Assembly: GCA_039933105.1 (NCBI GenBank)
Contig: JBDTOT010000002.1
Location: 62,001 to 126,000 of the forward strand
Direction: 5' to 3'
Source of the DNA: FEN-1219 sp039933105
GTDB lineage: Bacteria > Pseudomonadota > Gammaproteobacteria > Steroidobacterales > Rariloculaceae
Length of the DNA stretch: 64,000 nucleotides
Shown here: piece by piece, positions 33,318 to 40,976 of the stretch
How the letters are laid out: each line of letters begins with the position of its first letter
Numbering within the stretch: position 1 is the stretch's first letter
The notes under the pieces: model-generated
Told to the model about the DNA's origin: nothing
Databases searched by the model: none
What the model saw: the letters and a program-made list of their open reading frames with translations, nothing else
Translations under genes and position numbers: made by a program

Positions 33318-35474
33318 CTAGCCGGCGCTGCGGGACACGCGCACGACACCCGGAATCGTACGAATACTGCGGACCACCTGCGCCAGCTGCCGGCGGTCGC
33401 GCACTTTGACACGGAACGTGAGCGCCGAGGCGTCGGCCTCTGTATCGACACGCACGTGCTCGATGTTCGTATGCGTGCCGGAAATGCGGCCCGCAACCTC
33501 GGCGAGCAGGCCCACGCGGTCGAGCGTGCGCACTTGGATCTCGGAGTCGAACTCGCCCTTCACGCTCTTCGTCCAGTTGACCGCAATCCACTTCGACGGT
33601 TGCTTGCGGTACTCGGCCAGGTTTCTGCAGTTGCCGCGGTGGATCACGATGCCCCGGCCGCTCGACATGAACCCGATGATCTCGTCACCCGGGATCGGGT
33701 AGCAACAATGCGCGTAGCTGATGACGGCGCCTTCCGTGCCGGCGATCTCGAGCGGCTTGCGCTTGTCGTCAGGCGACTGCGACTCATCGCGCTGCTGCGC
33801 CAGCAAGCCGGCCACCACGGGCGCGAGGCGTTCGCCGAGGCCGAGTTCCTCGAACAGCGCCTCCTCGTTCGGAATACCGAGCTCCTTGCGCAGCGCTTCG
33901 AGCCGTTCGCGTGGCACCTTGCGCAGGCTCATCGAGTACGACATGAGCTCCTGGTTCAACAGTCGCCGGCCAAGGTCCTGCGCTTCGTCGCGCTTCAGGT
34001 TCTTCAGGTAACCCCGAATCGCGTTGCGGGCTTTCGCCGTCGTGACGAAGTTGACCCAGCTCGGATTTGGCCGCGCGCCGCGCGCGGTGACGATCTCGAC
34101 GGTCTCGCCATTGCGCAGCAACGTCTTCAGCGGTACGAGTCGGCGGTCGATCTTCGCCGCGACGCAGCGGTTGCCGACATCGGTGTGCACGGCGTACGCG
34201 AAATCGACGGCCGTAGCGCCACGCGGCAACCGCATGATGGCTCCCTTGGGCGTAAACACGTACACCTTGTCCGGAAACAGATCGGCCTTGACCGTCTCGA
34301 GGAACTCCTCGGAGTTGGCCGCGCGCTCCATTTCCATGAGGCCTGCGAGCCACTCGCGCGCCCGGCCCTCCGTGCTATGGGTGGCCCGGTCCGCGGCCTT
34401 GTACTGCCAGTGCGCGGCGACACCACGCTCGGCCACTTTGTCCATTTCCTCAGTGCGGATCTGCACCTCGAGTGGCAGGCCGTTCGGGCCGAATAACGTC
34501 GTGTGCAACGACTGGTAGCCGTTGACGCGTGGGATCGAGATGAAATCCTTGAACCTGCCTGGCATAGGCTTGAACACCTGATGCGTGATGCCGAGTGCGC
34601 GGTAGCAGTTGTCGACGTCCGGCACGACCACGCGCACACCGTATACGTCGACGATGTCCGCCAGATGCGCCTGCTTACGGTGCATCTTCAGGTAGATGCT
34701 GTAGAGGTGTTTCTCGCGGGCCACGACGCGCGCGGTCAGCTTGGCGTCGCCCAGCGCAGCGGTCAGCTTGCTCTCGATCTTGCGCAGGAACTGCCGCTGG
34801 TTGCCCTTCGCGCGACGCAGCGAGCGCTGCAACACTTTGTAGCGAAACGGATAGAAAGTGCGGAACCCCAGTTCCTCGAGTTCCGTCTTCAGCGAGTACA
34901 CGCCGAGGCGATTCGCGATCGGTGCGTAGATGTCGAGGGTTTCGCGCGCGATGCGCCGCTGCTTAGCCGGCGGCAACGCCTGAATCGTACGCATGTTGTG
35001 CGTGCGATCGGCGAGTTTCACGAGGATCACGCGCAGATCCTTCGCCATCGCGAGCAGCATCTTGCGGAAGCTTTCGGCCTGGGCCTCGGCCACGCTGTCG
35101 AAATGCAGATGATCAATCTTGCTGACGCCGTCGACGAGCCGCGCGACATCGTCGCCGAACAGGGTTTCGATTTCCGTCAGCGTGCTCGGCGTGTCTTCGA
35201 TGACGTCGTGCAACAACGCTGCTTTGATCGAACCGGCATCGAGATGCAGCCCCGCCAGAATTTCCGCGACGGCTACGGGATGAGTGATGTAAGGATCGCC
35301 GTTGCGACGCTCCTGCCCTTGATGGGCCTTCGAGGCAAATTCGTAGGCCTGGGCAATGCTCGGGATGTCCGTGCTCGGCAGATACGCTTCGAGCTGTGCG
35401 AGGAGACGACCAAAGTCATCGGTCCGCCATACCGACGACAATCTGCGTTCGCGGATGGCGGCACCATAATCCAT
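33318..35474 (-). CDS. spoT: Bifunctional (p)ppGpp synthetase/hydrolase SpoT
   Basis: 718 residues. The N-terminal HD hydrolase domain is intact ('GDPYITHPVAVAEILAGLHL', 'ALLHDVIEDTPST', 'LVKLADRTHNMRTI'), followed by the synthetase domain ('REKHLYSIYLKMHRK', 'DVYGVRVVVPDVDNCYRALG', 'ISIPRVNGYQSLHTTLFGPN'), TGS ('VYVFTPKGAIMRLPRGATAV'), helical, and C-terminal ACT domains. The retained HD motif makes this a SpoT rather than RelA. It sets stringent-response nucleotide levels. It follows rpoZ, as in Escherichia coli. Confidence 0.97.
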   Translation of the reverse strand: MDYGAAIRERRLSSVWRTDDFGRLLAQLEAYLPSTDIPSIAQAYEFASKAHQGQERRNGDPYITHPVAVAEILAGLHLDAGSIKAALLHDVIEDTPSTLTEIETLFGDDVARLVDGVSKIDHLHFDSVAEAQAESFRKMLLAMAKDLRVILVKLADRTHNMRTIQALPPAKQRRIARETLDIYAPIANRLGVYSLKTELEELGFRTFYPFRYKVLQRSLRRAKGNQRQFLRKIESKLTAALGDAKLTARVVAREKHLYSIYLKMHRKQAHLADIVDVYGVRVVVPDVDNCYRALGITHQVFKPMPGRFKDFISIPRVNGYQSLHTTLFGPNGLPLEVQIRTEEMDKVAERGVAAHWQYKAADRATHSTEGRAREWLAGLMEMERAANSEEFLETVKADLFPDKVYVFTPKGAIMRLPRGATAVDFAYAVHTDVGNRCVAAKIDRRLVPLKTLLRNGETVEIVTARGARPNPSWVNFVTTAKARNAIRGYLKNLKRDEAQDLGRRLLNQELMSYSMSLRKVPRERLEALRKELGIPNEEALFEELGLGERLAPVVAGLLAQQRDESQSPDDKRKPLEIAGTEGAVISYAHCCYPIPGDEIIGFMSSGRGIVIHRGNCRNLAEYRKQPSKWIAVNWTKSVKGEFDSEIQVRTLDRVGLLAEVAGRISGTHTNIEHVRVDTEADASALTFRVKVRDRRQLAQVVRSIRTIPGVVRVSRSAG

Positions 35475-35524
35475 GGCGTCTAAATCGCTACCGGCGTTGC
35501 AGCCGGCCCTCTGTCGAAGATCGG

Positions 35525-35824
35525 TCAGTCACCGATTGAAATTGGCCTCGAGCCTAGCAAGTCCTCGGGAATCACCGGCGGCACGGCAGCCAGGTCGGCC
35601 GCCAGCAAATCCTCAACGGGCTTATCGCGCTGCGTGAGGATCTCTTCGTTGACGTGGCCCTCCGCGATCTCGCGCAATGCCACGACCGTCGCTTTGTCGT
35701 TTTCCCAGTCGACCTGCGCATGGGCGCCGTTCGCGAGCTGGCGCGCTCGCTTGGCAGCTACCAGCACGAGCTGGAACAAGTTTGGAATCTTTTCCAAGCA
35801 GTCTTCGACGGTAATTCTGGCCAT
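35525..35824 (-). CDS. rpoZ: RNA polymerase omega subunit
   Basis: 99 residues. The conserved omega core is 'MARITVEDCLEKIPNLFQLV', 'LVAAKRARQLANGA' and 'NDKATVVALREIAEGHVN'. The C-terminal 20 residues are Pro/Leu-rich and variable, as is usual. Omega helps fold the beta' subunit and carries part of a (p)ppGpp site, fitting its location directly before spoT and after gmk. About 100 bases separate it from the gmk stop. Confidence 0.97.
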   Translation of the reverse strand: MARITVEDCLEKIPNLFQLVLVAAKRARQLANGAHAQVDWENDKATVVALREIAEGHVNEEILTQRDKPVEDLLAADLAAVPPVIPEDLLGSRPISIGD

Positions 35825-35924
35825 GCGAACCTGAGGCTCCTCGAGCGTGGACCTGAAAGTCTAATGCATGACCCCCTGTCGGGGCCAGGCGGCGCTCGCC
35901 GTTTTGGCCTAGCCGCCCGAGAAA

Positions 35925-36581
35925 CTAGGCGCTTGAGACGATCGCTGTCGCGAACGCGTGCACAGTAGGTGCGTTGGTACGCGCGGCCTCGCCTGCGCCG
36001 GCGATGACCGCGTTCAGGCGCGCGAGCGCGGCGTCGAAGTCGTCGTTGACCACGACATAGTCGAATTCCGACCAGTGCGCCATGTCCCCGAGCGCGTCCT
36101 TGAGCCTGCGCAAGATGACAGCCTCGGTGTCGGTCTGGCGGCCACGCAGGCGCCGCTCGAGCTCGGCCACGCTCGGGGGCAAAATGAAAATGCTGTGCGA
36201 GTCTCGAGCGCGCTCGCGCACCTGCCGGGCGCCCTGCCAATCGATCTCGAGGACCACCGAGTGACCGCCCGCCAGCAGCCCTTCGACATGCTCGCGCCCC
36301 GTGCCATACCAGTTGTCGAATACGCGGGCATGCTCGAGGAACGCGTCGCGGCTCACCATCGCGAGGAAGTCGGCTTCGGTGACGAAGAAGTAGTCGCGGC
36401 CGTCCGCCTCGGAGCTGCGCTTCGGCCGCGTGGTATACGAGATCGAAAATCGAAGCGTCGGGTCCCGATCTAGCAGGGCACGTACGAGCGACGTCTTGCC
36501 CGCGCCCGATGGCGCCGCAATGACCCACAACTGCCCACGGCGCGCCGCCACTTCACCAGCGGATTTGGCGTGCGACGGCAT
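35925..36581 (-). CDS. gmk: Guanylate kinase
   Basis: 218 residues from the ATG at 36581, which overlaps the yicC stop (TGATG); an adjacent in-frame GTG at 36584 is less likely. P-loop 'APSGAGKTSLVRALL', GMP-binding 'SISYTTRPKRSSEADGRDYF', and 'VLEIDWQGARQVRER' are characteristic. It converts GMP to GDP, feeding GTP and ppGpp pools. The overlap with yicC means translation is coupled; the next gene is rpoZ. Confidence 0.97.
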   Translation of the reverse strand: MPSHAKSAGEVAARRGQLWVIAAPSGAGKTSLVRALLDRDPTLRFSISYTTRPKRSSEADGRDYFFVTEADFLAMVSRDAFLEHARVFDNWYGTGREHVEGLLAGGHSVVLEIDWQGARQVRERARDSHSIFILPPSVAELERRLRGRQTDTEAVILRRLKDALGDMAHWSEFDYVVVNDDFDAALARLNAVIAGAGEAARTNAPTVHAFATAIVSSA

Positions 36582-37447
36582 CACTCGAGATTCTGCACCT
36601 GCTCGCGCATCTGCTCGATCAGTACTTTGAGCTCAACGCCGACGCGCGTGAGGGGTTCCTCTTGCACCTTTGACGCGAACGTATTGGCTTCGCGGTTCAG
36701 TTCCTGAATCACAAAATCGAGGCGCCGCCCCACCGGCTCGGAACGCCGCAGAATGTCTGAGATTTCCGTGACGTGGCTGCCGAGACGATCGATTTCCTCA
36801 GCCACGTCCGCGCGTTGCGCCAGCAGCGCGAGCTCCTGTTCGAGCCGTCCCGGATCGGCTTGAACGTCGAGCCGCTGCACGCGCTCCCGAAGCCTATCGC
36901 GGTACCGCACCTGCACGCCGTCGATCAGCGGCCGAATGCCGTCGATCAGTGCGGTAATGCCCTTGTGTCGCTTCTCGAGCAATTCGGCGATGCGAGCACC
37001 TTCGCGTCCACGCGCGTCCTGAAGGGCCTGGACGCTGACGGCGAGGCACTCCTTGACCGACGTGGCCAGCTCCTCCAGGTTTTGCACCGGCTCTTCGAGT
37101 AACCCTGGCCAACGCAGCACGTCCACCGTGCTCAACGGCGCCGCGTGCGGGAACGCTGCCTTTACGCTAGCTTCAAGGGCGCGCAAGCGCTGCACCGCAT
37201 CGTCTACGAGCGCTGTCGGCGCCACGGCGCGGTCCGCCGTCATGATCTTCAGGGTGCAATCGAGTTTGCCGCGTTTAACGGCATCGCCAACGACATCGCG
37301 GCATTCCGGCTCGAGTGCCCGCAGATCCTCCGGCATCCGGAAGGAGAGATCGAGGAAACGATGATTGACGCTGCGGATCTCCCACGAGAGGCGCCATACG
37401 CCACGCCGCGCTTCAGCGCTCGCAAATCCCGTCATGCTGTGAGGCAT
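36581..37447 (-). CDS. yicC: YicC-family endoribonuclease
   Basis: 288 residues, beginning 'MPHSMTGFASAEARRGVWRL' and including 'EIRSVNHRFLDLSFRMPEDL', 'KRGKLDCTLKI', 'DPGRLEQELALLAQRADVAE', 'GRRLDFVIQELNREANTFAS', the strongly conserved YicC/YloC core and DUF1732 C-terminus. YicC is an endoribonuclease that in Escherichia coli acts on the small RNA RyhB. It diverges from the PP2C-rph-rdgB genes and is coupled to gmk. Confidence 0.95.
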   Translation of the reverse strand: MPHSMTGFASAEARRGVWRLSWEIRSVNHRFLDLSFRMPEDLRALEPECRDVVGDAVKRGKLDCTLKIMTADRAVAPTALVDDAVQRLRALEASVKAAFPHAAPLSTVDVLRWPGLLEEPVQNLEELATSVKECLAVSVQALQDARGREGARIAELLEKRHKGITALIDGIRPLIDGVQVRYRDRLRERVQRLDVQADPGRLEQELALLAQRADVAEEIDRLGSHVTEISDILRRSEPVGRRLDFVIQELNREANTFASKVQEEPLTRVGVELKVLIEQMREQVQNLE

Positions 37448-37599
37448 TTGGTTGAGTCCGTGCCGGGTTTAAGCCAATCTGTGCGCCGTTTCGCGCTGCG
37501 GGCGAGTGTACAGCAGCTACCTTGCGACCGGTTCCTGCCGACCGGCGCGAGGTCGTAGTGATTGTTCGGCGATAGCGATTCGGTGAGCGGGGCGAGTAA

Positions 37600-38346
37600 G
37601 TGCGGGTTGATTATGCAAGGTTGAGCTTGGCCGGCAATCGGTCAGAGAACCAAGATCGTGTCGACGTCTTCGTTAACGACAACGCCCTCCTCATGGCGGT
37701 GGTCGATGGCATGGGTGGCCATGCGCACGGCGCGCGTGCCGCTGAGGTCACGATCCAAACGCTGAAAGAATGCTTCGCTGAGATGAGCCTGCCGGTGTTC
37801 GATCCGCAAGGCTTCCTCACGCTCGCCCTCGCGCGTGCCCACGATCGAGTGGTAAAGCTCGGCGACGGCGTAGCGCTCGATCACAAACCGCGGGCTACGT
37901 GTGCGGTATGCCTCGTCCAGGATGGCGGCGCATTTTGGGCGCACGTCGGTGATAGCCGCATCTACCAGTTGCGCGGCGGCACGACGTCTGCGCGCACGCG
38001 AGATCACAGCCACGTCGAACTGCTGCTGCGCGAGGGCCTGATTGCGGAAAACGAGATGCGCGGACACCCGATGCGCAACTTCGTCGAGTGCTGTCTCGGC
38101 GGCGATGCGCCATTGCCCGACATGAGCGTAACCGCGCGTCGCAAGCTGACACCTGGCGACGTATTGCTCGCGTGCACCGATGGCCTCTGGTCAGGCGTCG
38201 AGGACGAGGAGATGGCGAAACTCTCGGCCGACGGTCGCGAGCCCATGGAGCGCGTTGTTCGTACGCTGGCCGAACGCGCCGTCGCGCGCAATTCCCCCTA
38301 CAGCGACAACACGAGCGTAACCGCTGTGCGCTGGCTCGGCGCCTGA
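37600..38346 (+). CDS. PP2C-type serine/threonine protein phosphatase
   Basis: 248 residues from a GTG at 37600. The PPM-family metal motifs are present: 'NRSENQDRVDVFVNDNALLM' (motif 1), 'AVVDGMGGHAHGARAAEV' (motif 2), 'FWAHVGDSRIYQLRGG', 'LLACTDGLW' and 'NSPYSDNTSVTAVRWL' (the final D-N-x-T/S). It should be an Mn2+-dependent phospho-Ser/Thr phosphatase resembling PrpC/PppA/Stp1. No Hanks-type kinase gene is adjacent. The placement between yicC and rph is common in gammaproteobacteria. Confidence 0.93.
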   Translation: MRVDYARLSLAGNRSENQDRVDVFVNDNALLMAVVDGMGGHAHGARAAEVTIQTLKECFAEMSLPVFDPQGFLTLALARAHDRVVKLGDGVALDHKPRATCAVCLVQDGGAFWAHVGDSRIYQLRGGTTSARTRDHSHVELLLREGLIAENEMRGHPMRNFVECCLGGDAPLPDMSVTARRKLTPGDVLLACTDGLWSGVEDEEMAKLSADGREPMERVVRTLAERAVARNSPYSDNTSVTAVRWLGA

Positions 38347-38413
38347 TACTGCCGAACCGCGACGCATGGCCGAACTGCTAAGCTCCGCCATCACAGCCAC
38401 CCCGGAGTTTGCT

Positions 38414-39130
38414 ATGCGGCCGAGCGGACGCCGCCCCGACGAATTACGCCGCGTGAAGTTCACGCCGCATTTCACGCGCCATGCCGAAGGTTCGGTCCTG
38501 GTGGAGTTTGGCGACACACACGTGCTGTGCACGGCGTCGTTCGAATCGAAGGTCCCCCAATTCTTGAAGGGCAAGGGGCAAGGCTGGGTTACGGCGGAGT
38601 ACGGCATGCTGCCGCGCGCGACTCATTCGCGATCGCCTCGCGAAGCAGCCAAGGGCCAGCAGAGCGGTAGAACTCTCGAGATTCAACGCCTGATCGGACG
38701 CAGCTTGCGCGCGGTGGTCGACCGCGGTGCGCTCGGCGAAGGCACTATCACGATCGATTGCGACGTGTTGCAAGCCGACGGCGGCACGCGCACGGCCTCC
38801 GTCACAGGTGGTTACGTGGCTCTCGCGCTCGCCACAGCAAGTCTCGTTCGGGCCGGCAAGCTCGCGCGCAACCCGATTCACGGCCAGATCGCCGCGTTAT
38901 CGGTCGGCATGGTCGACGGCGTCGCTGTCGTAGATCTCGATTACGCCGAGGACTCCGAGGCCGAGACCGACATGAACGTCGTCATGAACGACGCAAAGTG
39001 CTTCGTCGAGGTACAGGGCACCGCCGAGGGCCACGCACTGCAGCGCAGCGAGCTCGACTCGCTACTCGACCTGGCGAGCCGGGGCATCGAGCATCTGCTC
39101 GCCGCACAGGCCGCCGTGCTCGGCAAGTGA
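38414..39130 (+). CDS. rph: Ribonuclease PH
   Basis: 238 residues from the ATG at 38414, with GGAG seven bases before; the 16-residue upstream extension is not homologous. RNase PH marks: 'MRPSGRRPDELRRVKFTPHF', 'AEYGMLPRATHSRSPREAAK', 'GRTLEIQRLIGRSLRAVVD' and 'DCDVLQADGGTRTASVTGGY', plus 'EDSEAETDMNVVMND' with catalytic acidic residues. It trims tRNA 3' ends by phosphorolysis. It is translationally coupled (GTGA) to rdgB. Confidence 0.97.
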   Translation: MRPSGRRPDELRRVKFTPHFTRHAEGSVLVEFGDTHVLCTASFESKVPQFLKGKGQGWVTAEYGMLPRATHSRSPREAAKGQQSGRTLEIQRLIGRSLRAVVDRGALGEGTITIDCDVLQADGGTRTASVTGGYVALALATASLVRAGKLARNPIHGQIAALSVGMVDGVAVVDLDYAEDSEAETDMNVVMNDAKCFVEVQGTAEGHALQRSELDSLLDLASRGIEHLLAAQAAVLGK

Positions 39131-39732
39131 CCCTACCGCGCCGCTGGGTGTTGGCCACCGCCAATTCCGGCAAGACGGCAGAGCTCGCAGCGCTATTCCG
39201 CGAATCTGGACTCGAGATCGAACTCGTCACGCAAACCGAGCTCGGAGTGCGATCGGTTCCGGAGACCGCTTCGACGTTCGTCGAGAACGCGCTGCTAAAA
39301 GCGCGTCACGCAGCGCGCGTCACGGGTCTGCCGGCGATTGCCGACGATTCCGGTCTCGCCGTCGACGCGCTCGGCGGTGCTCCCGGTGTTCTCTCGGCGC
39401 GTTACGCGGGACCGGGGGCCGACGATCGCGCGAATGTCGCAAAGCTACTCGCCTCGCTCGCGGGTGAAACGGAGAGACGCGCGGCCCGATTTCACTGTGT
39501 GCTCGTCGCACTGCTGCGCGAAAACGATCCCGCGCCCACCGTGGCAGCCGGCCAGTGGGCGGGCGAGATCACGCACACCCCGCGAGGCGGCAATGGTTTC
39601 GGTTACGACCCCGTGTTCTTCGATGCGCAGTTCGGGAAAACCGCCGCCGAGCTTTCGGCTGCCGAAAAGAACGCCGTGAGTCACCGGGGACAGAGTCTGC
39701 GGCAGTTGATTGAATTGCTGAAAAAACGCTGA
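39127..39732 (+). CDS. rdgB: XTP/dITP diphosphatase (Ham1/RdgB)
   Basis: 201 residues from a GTG at 39127 overlapping the rph stop. Ham1-family marks: 'WVLATANSGKTAELAALF', 'TFVENALLKARHAARVTGLP', 'AIADDSGLAVDALGGAPGVL', 'SARYAG', 'GNGFGYDPVFF' and 'AEKNAVSHRGQSL'. Note that the usual 'ATGN.GK' opening reads ATANSGK here. It removes inosine- and xanthosine-type triphosphates from the nucleotide pool. The rph-rdgB pair is a typical gammaproteobacterial unit. Confidence 0.96.
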   Translation: MTLPRRWVLATANSGKTAELAALFRESGLEIELVTQTELGVRSVPETASTFVENALLKARHAARVTGLPAIADDSGLAVDALGGAPGVLSARYAGPGADDRANVAKLLASLAGETERRAARFHCVLVALLRENDPAPTVAAGQWAGEITHTPRGGNGFGYDPVFFDAQFGKTAAELSAAEKNAVSHRGQSLRQLIELLKKR

Positions 39733-40065
39733 CTTGCGAAAGATTTGCATCCCGCTGAAGCCATTTTATGCACACGCATTGGGATGTACCTGCGGGACGT
39801 GGTCTTTAACGGGCGGTTCTTTTGTATGTAACTATCAAAACGCTCATAACCTATTGAAAAACCTGGTTATACAGTGTTTGATCGTTTTTTGACCAAAACT
39901 CAAGAAATCCTTTGCGTGCGCCGATTCGGAATCGCCGTCCGGCCGCTCTCCACAGAGTTATTCACAGATTTTGTGGATAAGCTCATCCGATGGTCACAGT
40001 CAGAATCCGGCTTGTGCTCCGCCCCTTCGGGCAGTATTCTCTCGCGCCCGCTGGGAGCCGCCATC
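39733..40065. other. AT-rich intergenic region with three DnaA-box matches, upstream of rpmE
   Basis: This 333-base gap between rdgB and rpmE is visibly AT-rich in its middle (about 39800-39910), unlike the rest of the window. Exact matches to the DnaA box TTATNCACA occur at 39766-39774 (TTATGCACA, plus), 39958-39966 (TTATTCACA, plus) and 39972-39980 (TTATCCACA on the minus strand). The last two face each other six bases apart, with a partial CTCCACAGAG just before them. The right end must also hold the rpmE promoter and leader. A DnaA-responsive regulatory or titration site, or an origin-like element, is possible. Confidence 0.6.
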
Positions 40066-40278
40066 ATGAAGCCAGAAATTCATCCGAACTACGCTGACAT
40101 CAAGGTCATCTGCAGCTGCGGGAACGAATTCACCACCCGCTCCACGCTCGGCCAGGATCTGCATGTCGAGGTGTGCTCGTCGTGCCATCCGTTCTACACC
40201 GGCAAGCAGAAGATGGTGGACAGCGGCGGCCGCGTCGACAAGTTCCGCAAGCGCTACAACAAGGCCGCGGCGACCTAG
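40066..40278 (+). CDS. rpmE: 50S ribosomal protein L31
   Basis: 70 residues from the ATG at 40066, preceded by CTGGGAG. It is the zinc-binding (C+) form: cysteines in 'VICSCGNEF' and 'EVCSSCHPFYTGKQKMVDSG' complete the Zn site, followed by 'GRVDKFRKRYNK'. Zinc-containing L31 is normally made when zinc is plentiful; a zinc-free paralogue, if any, lies elsewhere. It follows the DnaA-box region and converges on the nucleotidyltransferase-like gene. Confidence 0.97.
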   Translation: MKPEIHPNYADIKVICSCGNEFTTRSTLGQDLHVEVCSSCHPFYTGKQKMVDSGGRVDKFRKRYNKAAAT

Positions 40279-40328
40279 GCCACGCTCATTGCCCCTGGTC
40301 GCTTGGCGATCAAAGTTGCCTGGAATTC

Positions 40329-40952
40329 TCAGTCGTTGTTGGTTGGTCTGAGCAGCGCGATGACCGCTGATCGCGAGGCGCGGCGCATAGGGCGCCCGTC
40401 GACCGGGCTCTGCGGCGCGTGATGCGCGCCACGCTCCGAGAACACGATGACCTGCACGTCTTCGCCGTCGAGCATCAGCTCGAAGCCGGGAATTTGCGCG
40501 TTTTCGTCTCTGCCCACTCGGTAGCGGCGCTGACTGTCATAGATTCGGCTTCCGCCGGCCTCAAGCGTCGCCGCGACGAGTTCTGGCGCGTCGCAGAACA
40601 CGTGCAGCTCGACTGCGGAGTTGATCGTAGCCGTGCCGTCGAGCACGGACCCAACGAGCCTCGGCCGGAACTGCTCTAGCGAGCCCATGAGGTCGGCCGC
40701 GACCCGACGTAACTTCGCGATTCTTGCGTCGTGCACGTCGGGCTCGAACAGGCGCTGTCTCGCCGCAAGACGCTCCTGAATCTGCGCGTTACTGGGCAGC
40801 GCACCGCGCGCGCCAAGGCCGAGACGTTCGGCCGCTTTGCGTTTGGCAAGCGCAAAGTCGCTTATGCCGTGCTCGGCAATCACGCGCGCTGCCTCGTCAG
40901 CGATCTGGTCCAATAGCTCCGCTGGCTCTGCGGAACGTCCGCGACCACTCAT
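40329..40952 (-). CDS. Putative nucleotidyltransferase-like protein of unknown function
   Basis: 207 residues from the ATG at 40952 (a GTG at 40961 is an in-frame alternative). The N-terminal third is helical ('ELLDQIADEAARVIAEHGIS', 'DFALAKRKAAERLGLG'); the centre reads 'FRPRLVGSVLDGTATINSAV' and 'ELHVFCDAPELVAATLEAGG', recalling the G-S...D/E-x-D/H strand of Pol-beta-type nucleotidyltransferases, though the acidic triad is incomplete (E-L-H instead of D-x-D). Homologues near rpmE/mrcA exist in other gammaproteobacteria as uncharacterised proteins. It is followed downstream by rpmE (convergent) and preceded by mrcA, 24 bases away on the same strand. Confidence 0.7.
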   Translation of the reverse strand: MSGRGRSAEPAELLDQIADEAARVIAEHGISDFALAKRKAAERLGLGARGALPSNAQIQERLAARQRLFEPDVHDARIAKLRRVAADLMGSLEQFRPRLVGSVLDGTATINSAVELHVFCDAPELVAATLEAGGSRIYDSQRRYRVGRDENAQIPGFELMLDGEDVQVIVFSERGAHHAPQSPVDGRPMRRASRSAVIALLRPTNND

Positions 40953-40976
40953 TATCGGCACACCTCGAACGGCGGA

